Part shown: positions 10,924-21,052 of the stretch, one piece after another
Numbering within the stretch: the stretch's first letter is position 1
Layout: each line of letters opens with the position of its first letter
Assembly (NCBI GenBank): GCA_001247695.2
Contig: LGRX02027091.1
Span: 1 to 41,392, forward strand
DNA: 41,392 nt
Direction: 5' to 3'
DNA from: Cymbomonas tetramitiformis
Lineage: Eukaryota > Chlorophyta > Pyramimonadophyceae > Pyramimonadales > Pyramimonadaceae
Position numbers and translations under genes: made by a program
Notes under the pieces: generated by a model
Database searches by the model: none
What the model was told of the DNA's origin: nothing
Seen by the model: only the letters and a program-made list of their open reading frames with translations

Positions 10924-13900
10924 CCCGAGGTCCTCCAGCCGCCGCAGCTCCTCGAACTCCTCCGCACCCATGACACCACGCCGGGTTGCCTCGGTCATCA
11001 CTCCCTGCCCCATCCGCGACTGCAGCTGCATCACCGTGGGCAGGCCGAGCTGGAGCCCCGGAGTGGACGTCCAGTTGTGCTGCAGCTCGCCCTCCGCCCC
11101 CTTCAGATAGGACGGGCGCCATGCCCCCCGCCGCCGCATCCCCATGCTGCCTGATCGTTCTCCGAAGCTCCCTTCTGTCTCCGCCTCGCTCCGGGCGATT
11201 TCCCCCCCGTAGCCAGGGACCCACTGCTGCTCTTGCACAGTGCTCAGGGTATGATGCGTGTCGGCGCCGTGCTGATGCAGCGCCAGCGCTGTGAGGCTCA
11301 CGGAGTTGGCTGCCATCTGACGCTCCCGCAGCTGGGCAAGGTCGCGCTCGGTCGTGGCTCGCTCGAGTGCCAGCTCCGTGACGAAGCGCCGCTGCTCCGA
11401 GCGCATTCGCCCCACCTCCGCGTCGATGTCGTACTGCGTCGCGCGGAACGCCATCAGCACTACCGTGTGCGTGATCTTCATCGACAGGTCCAACCCGGTG
11501 AAGAGCAGCTGCTCGGTCCAAGGAGAGATCAGCTCCTGCCGCCACCCGAGCCCCCATGACGTGCATCATCCTCACTCACAGCACCCATGCCGCACTCCCG
11601 TCGCCCGACCACAGTAGCCACGCCCCAACCCCATCCATAAAACCCACTCCACACCTCTATCCACAGCACACACGCCTCGTCCCTGCCAGCGATGCATCGG
11701 AGTGCAGGGTCGCCCAGTGGGCAGTGCAGAGTCCGCCGAGGCAGTGCAGGGGGGCCGTCCGAGGTGAGAAGAGGGGGGAGGGGCACCTGGAATCCTGCCT
11801 CGAAGATGAGGCCGTACAACCCCCAGCACGCCACCAGGAAGAGCAGGATGCCCAACTTCACTGGAGCCTTCCCGAAGCCGCTCCGAGGCCGCGGGTCACG
11901 CCAAGCGATGTCCACAAGCATGTATACCACGACGGCGACGCAGAGCACGGAGATCAGCAGCAGCAGCCAATGCACGGACCACTTCACCGCGAGTGCCGCC
12001 AGAAGCCCCGACGCCACGTTGCCCCACATGAAGATGTAGCTTCGCCAGAAGCTCTTGAACTCCTGGCTAAAGAGGCAGCGGCAGTCGAGGTAGATGAGCC
12101 CACACGCGTCCACGAACCACACCATGTAGCGCACTCCGTACACGCGGCGGCCGGTGCGCGGGTCCAGAAACACCGGCATGATGTTCGTTCCTGCGATCAC
12201 CGACAACCGACACGGTTGCGTTCTGATTGGACGGGAAGGCAGAGTGGAGGTGGGGCCTGACTTGCGGCCAGGGGAGCCCGCACCTCTGCGGGGCATGCCA
12301 AGGCCATGCAAATGCGAGGTCGGGCAAATCGGGGTGGATCGATTTCGGAGATCTCCAGATATCTGCGATTTTATCAACTGCTGAAGTATAAGTCAATTGA
12401 GAATCAGGCAGCCCACTTTATCCAAGCAAGTTCTCATAGGTCAGAATGCATCTTGCCGGAATCGTATCAAATATAATCAAATTCGAGTTCGATCCATCCT
12501 GACTTCCCTCACCTCCTACTTCCCACACCTTGATCTACTGTAGGCGAAATCCCCAATACACCTTCACGTCACTTTCTAGTGCAAGCATGATGCGAACTCG
12601 ATGGGCGAGTCATGGCAGTGTGAATGTGGTATCATCATAAACCTGCAATGCCAAGCAAGTCGTCCTATTGGGCTGCCCTTAAGGCCGTGAAAGTGGTATA
12701 TAAATCTGGATGAACAAAGGGCGCACAAGGAAATTCGCAGAGGGGAGCCCGCGCAGACGCTTCGGTGGCACTTGCACCAAAGCTCTTGCGATTGACCTCC
12801 CGAAACGTTCAAGGGCCTACAAGAGGGGGGCGGGCTACCGGAGACGCACCCATCAACAGATACCCAGTTCCCACGACGAGGTACTCTCCGAACAAAACCC
12901 CTAGGTTGCCTTCCAGCTTCTGAGCCATCGCGTTTGCCAGCACAGGGTGGTGAGCGGTGGACCACGCCTACACGCCCCTTCCCCCCCTTCCGGGGCTGAG
13001 CCTAGGTTGGTGGTAATACGGACCACGCCATCTCCCCCACCCCCTTCCCCCTTCAAGTTGAACCTAGGGTTGGTGCACACAGACCACGCCAATATCCCCC
13101 ACCACCCCTCTTCCCCCTTCCGGTTGAGCCTAGGTTGGTGCACAGGACCACGCCACATCCTCACCACCCCTCCCCTTCAATTTTGAGCCTAGGTTTGGTG
13201 CACATTGGGACCACACCTACATCCCCCCACCCCCTCCCCCTTCCGGCTGAGCTCTAGGGTTGGTGCACAATGGACCACGCTTGTGCCCACATCGATACCC
13301 GGGATTGGCACGGTTGTCCACCCATTTAGTTGGGATCTCATCAAGGCTCAGGCCTTTGCCTTCCGAGTTGGGGCGAGCTGGGGGATTCTCAGGCGGAGTT
13401 GGTTGGAGATGAGAGATGGCGAGGCTGAGTTCCGCTTTTAAGACGGGAGCCAAGGTGATTGCTGGAGGGAATGGGTTTGGGGGGAGGGGTTCCGGTGGCG
13501 GCGGCGGTGGCTAGGGGATGGACGTGGGAACGGGCATTGGCAGATTTGTAGAGACCTGTGAGGTTGCGTGGTTGTTCGGCGAGCACCATCACCCATGTTG
13601 CAAGGGATGGAGATGGAGGTGAGTAGCCCTGCTTCACGGTGAGGTAGAGCGAGAAGCATGTGGTTTCCTCAGGGAAAATTGCAGAGGCGGTTGGAGGAGA
13701 GGAGGTAGGTGAGGAGTTGGGAATAGAAGATGGAGTAGCGGAGGCTATCGAGGCGGCAGCTTTCGGAGCTAGGAAAGCGTAGAAGGAACTTCCCCAGTTG
13801 CCTGCTTCTGCCGCGGAGGGAGATGATGGGAGTGGCCGGAGGGTGCTGCAAGGAAGCTGGGATTGAGGAAGCAGGCTTGAGCAAGGAGACCGTCATCGAA

Positions 13901-14718
13901 GGAGAAGTTTCATGCGTGACATCACGTCACGTCATTGGGCGTGATGTGATCCCCCCACGTCACGCCCAATCGTTGAGGCTAAGAGTGGCGCAGAACAAGC
14001 CCATTCGGCACCGCTTTCCCTTTTCTGCGAACGTTCAGTTTGAGTTTTGGCTCATATTCTCTTTTGGAGGGAAGGGAGGCTGAGCATGTTTGATGCATGA
14101 TTACAACAAGCGTGACGAGCAACCTTGAGCCAGAATGCGTTGGGCCTCAAGAGAGGGTGGGTAACTGGGGGCATCATCTTGAGCCAAAAGGCGCTGTGTG
14201 CGGTGAGAACTCGGGGGTGTTACCTTGAGGCAGAAGCTGATGACCTCAATGAGAGCGATGACCAGCATGGCGCTCCAGCCATGGTGAAAGATCATGCGCT
14301 CGTCGGCAGGCACGTCCTCCGAGGGGCACAACTCCACGCCGAAGAGATCCGGGTAAAGGTACAGGTGGCCCAGGCTCACAACGAACGCTGTGCACATTAT
14401 GGCGGTGATCCGCGCCTCTCCCAGGTAGATGCTCTTCGAGAGGGCGAATGGCGAGCGTATGTCGAAGCTATTCCCCGGTAGTGATTGGGGTGGCGAAGGC
14501 GGCCAGGAAGGGTCTTTGATGGGAACGCTTGTGGAGCCATGGTCTCCTAGCTCCTCGAGCCCCGGTTCTTCTGGGGTGTGGTGCTTTGGGTTAGTGGAGA
14601 GGGATGGGCGGAGGGGCGCGATGGCGGTGGGTGGCGGGTTGGGCGGGGGAAGTAAGGTGGCAAGGTAGGCCAACTGCCTGCCCCCCGCTGTGTCAGGAGC
14701 CTCTGCTTGTGGCTTCAT
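10924..14718 (-). CDS. Microbial rhodopsin domain of a bestrhodopsin (exons 1-3)
   Basis: Exon 1 is 14718 to 14224 or 14124, exon 2 is 12190-11787, exon 3 is 11535 to about 10924. After a roughly 95-residue Pro-rich N-terminus, seven membrane helices follow: A (EARITAIMCTAFVVSLGHLY), B (GWSAMLVIALIEVISFCLK), C (GVRYMVWFVDACGLIYLD), D, E, F (VACWGLYGLIFEAGFQ) and G (LLFTGLDLSMKITHTVV). Helix G has the LDxSxK motif of type I rhodopsins; the retinal lysine codon is 11478-11476. Helix F keeps the W-x2-Y pattern. In helix C the residue at the bacteriorhodopsin Asp85 position is Val, and Asp sits four residues later. Exon 3 continues into a charged, coiled-coil-prone linker of about 170 residues. 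Donor 14123 gives the right phase for exon 2, while donor 14223 does not. With the bestrophin exons the protein would be about 921 residues. Confidence 0.85.
12956..13290. repeat. Minisatellite in bestrhodopsin intron 1
   Basis: About five diverged units of roughly 60-65 bp. Each contains GAGCCTAGGTTGGTGCACA, then GACCACGCC, then a C-rich tract. It lies within the first intron of the rhodopsin domain. The rest of this intron (12400-14090) shows no coding sequence apart from a short TTGGGCGTGA inverted repeat at 13934-13970. Confidence 0.8.
13934..13970. repeat. Inverted repeat, ATTGGGCGTGA arms
   Basis: ATTGGGCGTGA and TCACGCCCAAT face each other around a C-rich centre. A diverged relative (GGGCGTGA...TCACGCCC) occurs near 16857-16895, so this may be a small dispersed palindromic element. 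Confidence 0.65.
14115..14235 (-). repeat. Tandem duplication at the exon 1 splice donor
   Basis: Three copies of a CTCAAGGT-like donor context recur at roughly 50-bp intervals (exon-side ends near 14224, 14178 and 14124 on the minus strand). The frame stays open through all of them. Only the most distal (14124) gives the phase needed for exon 2. Confidence 0.55.
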
Positions 14719-15450
14719 GATGAGAGGATGTCAGAAGGCTCTCGTCCATAGGAGAAGTCGTCTAGCGCCAGCTCTCAGATAGGCTCGCGGGGCTGCCAGC
14801 ATGGAGGGGCCCTGTAGTGCCGCCCACCCACCCCGCCCACAAGTAGCCTTGCTGGGGGATGCCAACCCCTATCCCGATGGCCTTCGGGGCGAGCTCGGCT
14901 ACTCTGTTGCTGGAATTTCAATTCTGTGTTTTATTCCGCTTTATTAGGAGATATTTGACGTTTCTAGGCTTGTAGCTACAGAAATTGGAGTCAGAGCGAT
15001 ATCGATAACGCTCTGCCTTGGGACATCGACGATGCTCTGCTTTGGCACAACGACTCTGATGATGAGCCCATACTTATTTGTCATGAGGGCTGGGTACCTC
15101 TCTACCCCTCCCGAGCAGTTTTCCCCTTCCTTGCGACCTACTTACCAAAATCGAGCATGCTGTGGCTCGTTTTAAAGCCAAGCAGCAGATTTTCATATTT
15201 GGGGACGGGAACGATTGTCGAGCCAGCAACGAGCGGGGAAGCCAGGTACCACGGAAGGAAAATGGCGGAAGGGGAGGGGGAGGACTAAACAGAGATGTGG
15301 AAGATTTTGAAATCAAAATTTGACCAAAGGTCGTGGGCCGGATATATCTTGAAAATCTCCCTGTTTCAGTGCATCCCGTGAGCCTGCAAGTTGCCTATGC
15401 CATTGGCACAATACGACCTCGTTTAGTGGCATCGTACTAGACAATATACA
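14719..15450. other. Upstream region of the bestrhodopsin gene
   Basis: No gene is recognised. The promoter and 5' UTR of the minus-strand bestrhodopsin should lie here. I see no clear TATA box or defined motif, so this is an assignment by position only. Confidence 0.35.
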
Positions 15451-15464
15451 TCAGCAGCTCCGCC

Positions 15465-16110
15465 GTTGGGCCATTCGAAGCTGGTATAGTGGCACCCTGT
15501 TAGAGCCTTTCTCTGTGTGATGTATGCACGGCTGGTCATCAGCCGGGGGGCAGTAGAAGCTTGTGCAGTGGCGCCTTGCTACGGTCACTATCGATGTGCT
15601 GGGAGCATAGCCGGTCACATTAGCCGCTGCGCCGTCGCGCCCTCCTGGTTCCGTCTGTATGCGCCGTCGCCTGGTTCCGTCTGTATGCGCGTGCTTTGTG
15701 CACAATCGGCCACGTCAGCCGTTGGGCCATCAGAAGCCGGTGCAGTGACACCCTGCTAGAGTCTATATGAGTGTGTGTGTGCACGGCCGGTCAAATCAGC
15801 CGATGGGCCATCACAGGCTAGTGCAGTGACACCCTGCTAGAGCCAATATGTGTGTGTGTGCGTGTGCACGGCCGGTCAAATCAGTCGGTGGGCCACCACA
15901 GGCTAGTGCAGTGGCATCCTGCAAGAGAGTATACGTCAGCCGTTGTGACATTAGAAGCTGGTTTAGTGGAACCCTGCTAGAGTATTTTTCCGTGTGCTGG
16001 ATGCACAGCCGGTCACGTGATCCGGTGCGCCATCAGAAGCTGGTGCCGTGACACTCTGCTAGAAACGTTATCTGGGCGCAGGGCGCATAGCCGGTCATAT
16101 CAGTCAACTC
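15465..16110. repeat. Roughly 80-bp minisatellite array
   Basis: About eight diverged units, each holding GGGCCATCAGAAGCTGG, then GTGCAGTGACACCCTGCTAGAG, a GTGTGTG run of variable length and GCACGGCCGGTCA. Starts recur near 15468, 15548, 15724, 15803, 15889, 15948 and 16027. Short open frames here are by-products of the repeat. The following interval 16111-16850 shows no gene; a GCTCCGAATTCGG word is doubled near 16580-16618. Confidence 0.75.
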
Positions 16111-16986
16111 ACTGTCGCGGAACCATGGTACGTCGAATAGTGTGCGACTGGTGGACAACCTAATCATATTAGCGAATATCAGCAAGAGTGCCAGAAGCTC
16201 TCATACGATGGTTGAGGCACTCACCTCTGTGACTGATACGTGGCTATCGGTCAGGAGAGTTCCGTTATGCTGTTGAGGGCGCCCCTGCAAAGAGATCTGG
16301 TAATAGCAGCATATCCTCCCGAAACGTAGGGGGCGTAAGACTCTTAAGCCTGCCTGCCGGGAAACAGCTTCAAAAGGTGGTAGCACGATTCTTGAAGCAG
16401 ACTCAACTCAAATCGGGTCGTTTGAACAGTTCACGCCTAAACTAGACTGAGGGTTGTTTGGGTTGCATAATCCTTCGCTGAACATCTCATAATAAACATA
16501 TTTCTTAGATCTTAGAGATCCGCAAAGTTCTCCGTGACCGAATTCAGACGTTTTCGTGCCACGTCATGCCACGTCGGCAGTTGGCTCCGAATTCGGCAAT
16601 TTTGCTCCGAATTCGGAAAAGATTCTTTCCACATGATTGATGATATAAAGGCGGAGTCGATACGACGAAGCAGAGGGAGGGAGGCGTCTCGATGAGATCG
16701 CGGTGGGGATCGCGGCAAGGGCGAGCTGCCTCGCGCGGATCATCTTGTGTGGCAAAAACGGTGAAACGAAGCGGAAATTCAAGAAATGGGAGGAAGGTGG
16801 CAATATTTCTCAACAATATCCAGGATGCTGGACGGTTCTTGTGAGGGGGGGTGATGGGCGTGATTCGAGCTATAGCTAATTCGACTCACGCCCAACAGGG
16901 ACGCATCCTGACCATCATGAACATATCACGCATATCATATAAGCATAATAGACACATACTGCCCGTTTGGCAGTGCAATTTCACCT

Positions 16987-17029
16987 CTAGCGGAAACGCG
17001 GATGTCAACCGCGTCCACGTTTCCGCTAG
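16987..17029. repeat. Hairpin with CTAGCGGAAACG arms
   Basis: A 12-base arm at 16987-16998 is the exact reverse complement of 17018-17029, with a GC-rich centre that is itself partly symmetric. No gene overlaps it. Confidence 0.75.
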
Positions 17030-17329
17030 GCGTTTCTTCCCTCACTCGCGCGCTCGCGTTGCAAGAGAGCCTGGGCAACGGCGGATGAGGGAAGCGTTAG
17101 CAAAAATAGTATTTCGTATGCGTCAATCCTGTTCATGATTCCAAACCCATATCATGGGTTTTAACCGAAATGAGAACCCATGATATGGGTTATTAAAATT
17201 TTCGGAACCCATGATATGGGTTCTAAAAATCTCTAAAACCCATGGATAACCCATAACCCATGGGTTCTTGCTAGAATTTCAATGATATCAATAAATGTGT
17301 TAAACAACTCGGATCGGATGGGTAATGTT

Positions 17330-17592
17330 AGCTTATTCGTAGGTTAATTTTCAGCTTATGCATAAGCCGATTTTCAGCTTATTCGTAGGTTAATTTTCAG
17401 CTTATGCATAAGCCGATTTTCAGCTTATTCGTAGGTTAATTTTCAGCCTATGCATAAGCTGATTTTCGGTATATTCGTAGGTTAATTTTCAGCTTATGCA
17501 TAAGCTGATTTTCAGCTTATTCGTAGGTTAATTTTCAGCTTATGCATAAGCTGATTTTCAGCTTATTCGTAGGTTAATTTTCAGCTTATGCA
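17330..17592. repeat. 46-bp minisatellite inside the 17.1-18.6 kb transposon
   Basis: Five full units plus a partial one start at 17330, 17376, 17422, 17468, 17514 and 17560, nearly identical. Each contains AGCTTATTCGTAGGTTAATT and a CTTATGCATAAG palindrome. Near-identity between copies argues for recent expansion. Confidence 0.95.
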
Positions 17593-17669
17593 ACCTAATG
17601 TGTTAGTAATTTCAGAACTGTAAAACCTATACGATAACAGGTTTCAAGACAATTAAACCGGTTTTGAGA

Positions 17670-18281
17670 CTACAATAACAGGTTTTGCTTTGGCATCACA
17701 ATTGAGGTTTGGTTTACCTTGCCATTATCAGCGGCTATAGGTTCAGCCGCAATTGCACTTTCAGTTACAGTTTGCGGGCCTTCGCCAGATAATACAGCTG
17801 GAAATGTCTCGTAGTAATATTTCAAGAAAGGAGCGGGATATCTCATCCAAAACAACTCCCCAGAAGCTACGACTGTCTCGAGACTGCCGCTACCAGTCGG
17901 GCCCATTTCTTGTAGTTTAAATGCTGCGCATTTTGTGCCACCTGCATGCGTCAGTTGTGTAGAACGAAAGTGAGAACAATCGACGCTAATGCAATCAACG
18001 AAGTAAAATGTTGAAAATACATCGGGCGTTTGTGTGAGAGAATATCAAATGGCGCCACATCACGCACCTGGAAACGTGTGTAAAGCGTCGAACTCGACAG
18101 CAGTGCACATATACTCGAGGGTCCTCTCTTCTGTCAACGGAGCTCCGCTTGGACTCTCCCAGTAGTCGCCAGGCACTTTGATATGTTTTCCTATCACTTC
18201 AAGAGGTTTGCTCAGACACGGGTATTTTGTGAAGGCATGGTCTGTGAGCTGGGTAGCAGTAGGTTTCTTCTTTCTGCCCAT
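17670..18281 (-). CDS. Small two-exon gene inside a DNA transposon, unrecognised
   Basis: Exon 1 is 18281-18068 and exon 2 is 17941-17670. The intron is 126 bp, starting GTGCGTGA and ending GCATGCAG on the minus strand. The split codon rejoins in frame to give 161 residues. The protein opens with a basic MGRKKKPTATQLTDHAFTKY stretch and has a VPGDYWESPSG segment. Two cysteines (YMCTAVEF and GGTKCAAF) bracket the splice point, followed by an aromatic-rich part (GELFWMRYPAPFLKYYYETF). The basic start and spaced cysteines recall the N-terminal DNA-binding region of hAT transposases, so it may be a truncated transposase or an accessory DNA-binding protein. That reading is weak. I do not recognise a family. 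Confidence 0.55.
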
Positions 18282-18599
18282 GATTTAGGTGGTGGTGCGT
18301 CCGACGTCTCCGTATTTGTAGCCTCCAACACCTTGACCTAGAAACGAACGACTTAGAAAGTGTGGACTGTGACTCGTCTTTCGCACATGACTGTCAGCGT
18401 ATCGATGACATATGATTGGCTCCAACGTCCAATACCCACGTGGGTTCGTGGGTTTTTTTGAAAATCAGAACCCATGATATGGGTTTTTAAAAAAATCGGA
18501 ACCCATGATATGGGTTTTAAAAAAATCGCCGACCCAACCCATAACCCATGAGTTTTGCCGGAATCATGAACAGGATTGGTATGCGTTGATTTCCCTAAA

Positions 18600-19230
18600 C
18601 AAATTGCACAGACTAAACGGTCAACCACACATCTCGTTGTGGGCTGACGCGTTCATTTGGCGGAAGCGGGTGGAATTTAAGGAATTTGAAACCCGCAATA
18701 GTTGCGCTATGGGTTTTCATTCTTTGCGAAACGGGTACCCACATACTACTAAGTAGGGATATGTGATAATATTTCGAAGCAAAAGATTACTCAGATTAGT
18801 GTACAATCTTAGAGATCTTTATTTCGCTGGACAGGGGCACTCTCCCGGAGAGAAAGCCTTCCGCCTTTAGTTAAAATTGCATATTTAACAAATCAGACAG
18901 TAAGTATTTTCTCTAAGTCTTCATTGGCAATCGAACGGTTTTTGGTCACTTTGGGAACACGTCTGAAAATACTTGGAGAAAATACCAGACAGGTCTTTGC
19001 AACCAAGCCGACTTCAGTTCTCCGCGTCACATAAACGTATGGTTTACGCCCTCCCGAATCTGGAATTCACGGCCGTGAATATTAAATTCACGGCCGTGAA
19101 TATTAAATTAACGAAGGCTTCACTGCACGTATACCCAACACTGTTTGCGAGTAAATTAGATTAGGAATTTAACATTTTTCCAACGTTCGTAACGCACATA
19201 GATATATCACGATTTAGACTCCTAGGAAGT
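18600..19230. other. Intergenic stretch without recognised gene
   Basis: No supported gene. The palindromic word ATTCACGGCCGTGAATATTAA occurs twice in tandem at about 19064-19107. Confidence 0.5.
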
Positions 19231-19234
19231 TTTT

Positions 19235-20480
19235 GAGCTCTTGATTGAGCCGATTCGGTCGTGGCCGCATCAGCTCAGTTTGCAGTCGCGACTGCGAGCT
19301 ATAAGCTGATAGGCCCTTCTAACTATCATGCACATCGCATAAAGACTCAAACAGCGGAGGGGTTCTCGTGCGTTCTAGCGCACGATACTTGGCAAACGTA
19401 TTGCTAACAGCAATATTGGTGCACCCTCAAACGCACAACCTCTGATGTAAGCTATGCGCAAAACGCGTGCTGCACATCATGGGTTTGGGTACATGCAGAC
19501 CCAAACCCAAACATGCCAAACAGCAAAGGGCTTCCCGTGAGTTCCAGCGCGCGTAACTTTGCAAAAGTATTACTAAGATATATATCTTTTAGTTGCCAAA
19601 GGCCCAAGGCCTCAAAAGCCTTGTGCACGACGCCATCAATTTATTTCTTTGGCAGATTTATTGGGTTTGTGTTAGAGTTTACCCAAACCCAATACATGCC
19701 AAACTGAAAAGTAGTTCCCGTGCGTTATAGCGCGCGAAACTATGCACAAATATTTACAAGACATATATCTTTCAGTTCTCAGAAGCTCAAGGCCTGAGAT
19801 AACTTGTTGGCAAAACCATCAATTTATTTCTTTGGCAGATCTATTGGGCTTGGGTTCGAATGTTTGATCGATATGTTTCCAAACTCAATACATGCTCGTA
19901 AACAGCAAACGGCTTCCCGTGCGTTCTAGCGCACGTAACTGCGTAGAAATATTGCCAAGATATTTATCTGTGATACATTCGAAGCACAAGGTCTAAAGAG
20001 TCTGTGCGCAAAATGGTGTAACTATTTCTTTGACACAGATTTTAGCGTGATATTCAAACTAATAAATCTGGGTCAAAGAAATAATATGTTAACTTCGCGC
20101 ACAAGCTATCGCAAACCTTGCACTTCAGAAATGTGAAATATATACATCTTATCAATATATTTTGCAAAATTACGTGCGCTGGAACTCACGGGAAGCCCTT
20201 CGCTATTTGGCATGTTTGGGTTTGGGTTTCAAACCCAAAAGGCATCATGCCAGCACGCGGCCATCTTTAATATACTCAACGGCTTGCCATATATATGCTC
20301 TTGAGGGTGCACTGATATTGCTATGAACAATATCACTGCCAAGTTTCGTGAGAAGATTCTCACGAAAAGCCCTATTATGCAAAGCCGCAAGTGGTTGAAA
20401 CCATCTCACACCGCACCAACCTAGCTTGCAGTCGCGACTGAATGCTAAGCTGATGCGGTTGCGGATGGAGCCAATCGATA
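19235..20480. mobile_element. Foldback element 1 with diverged long inverted ends
   Basis: The left end (about 19235-19440) and right end (about 20280-20480) are inverted copies. Both contain GCATCAGCT, CAGTCGCGACTGC and, further in, TTGGTGCACCCTCAA/TTGAGGGTGCACTG. Between them lie three or four diverged units of a roughly 184-bp satellite, with CTTCCCGTGCGTTCTAGCGC near 19362, 19530, 19713 and 19911, and an inverted copy near 20172. There is no coding sequence. The satellite also fills foldback element 2 at 21053-22404, mostly in the opposite orientation. No target duplication was identified. Confidence 0.65.
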
Positions 20481-20849
20481 GCTCAAACGAAATGTATTCA
20501 CCTAATGAATACAAACGCTTTAGAATCGAATGGTGGAAAAAATTATGCTTCATGCTACATGCAATAAATTGTTTAGAAGAAGGGGGTGTGCCAGACGCAA
20601 AATATTGCACACGCTGAACCGCTTGCGCTTGTACCTCCGCGGTGGACACGAGCGGTGGACACCTACAGTAGTGATAGTTCATAGTACAAACGATAGTAGA
20701 TGACATGTGACATATGATATATTCCCCAGAAATGGACATAATTTCTATTCCCCATTTAGCACGTTTCTATTCCCCAAACATTATGCTACCGTCCTCGTAG
20801 TCGTCGGTGTCGTAGCCGGTGAGGTCAACCTGCGAGATGGCGGTGTGAT

Positions 20850-20955
20850 TGACAGTCTGGACGGTAAACGATATTGGGCACGAAGTGGGAACTGATTCCG
20901 CGCGATAGAGATGTCATCAGACCTGAGGCAGGTCGTCATCGTCATTTCGCCGGAT
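20850..20955 (-). repeat. Inverted copy of gag-element sequence, left arm
   Basis: About 105 bp here are the reverse complement of 22500-22605, sharing GACGGTAAACGATATTGGGC and the following block. The right-hand copy belongs to the minus-strand gag frame at 22.6-23.4 kb. The left copy is an isolated piece in opposite orientation, separated from it by foldback element 2. Confidence 0.75.
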
Positions 20956-21052
20956 CCGAGGTGCCAACGCTCCGAGGTGCACATGAAAAAACTGCGAACG
21001 GAAGGTCAAAGGCAAAGAGAAAGGCAAAGGATTTAGGATTTAGCGGCAGTAC

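Larger units (their letters stand above)
17124..18578. mobile_element. Complete TIR DNA transposon with 8-bp target duplication
   Basis: The ends are perfect 19-bp inverted repeats, CAATCCTGTTCATGATTCC at 17124-17142 and its complement at 18560-18578. They are flanked by the identical 8-bp word GTATGCGT (17116-17123 and 18579-18586). An 8-bp duplication and a CA-start TIR fit the hAT superfamily best; P or Merlin remain possible. Just inside both ends lie several copies of the 17-bp palindrome AACCCATGATATGGGTT, typical of subterminal transposase-binding sites. The interior holds a 46-bp minisatellite and one small intron-containing gene on the minus strand. At 1455 bp it is too short for a full hAT transposase and is probably non-autonomous. 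The perfect TSD and TIRs suggest a young insertion. Confidence 0.85.

Noticed and set aside
9848..12260. Plus-strand ORFs of 108-234 residues (for example 9848-10357, 11556-12260)
   Set aside because: They lie opposite the bestrhodopsin exons, which have unmistakable family motifs; these are GC-rich antisense frames.
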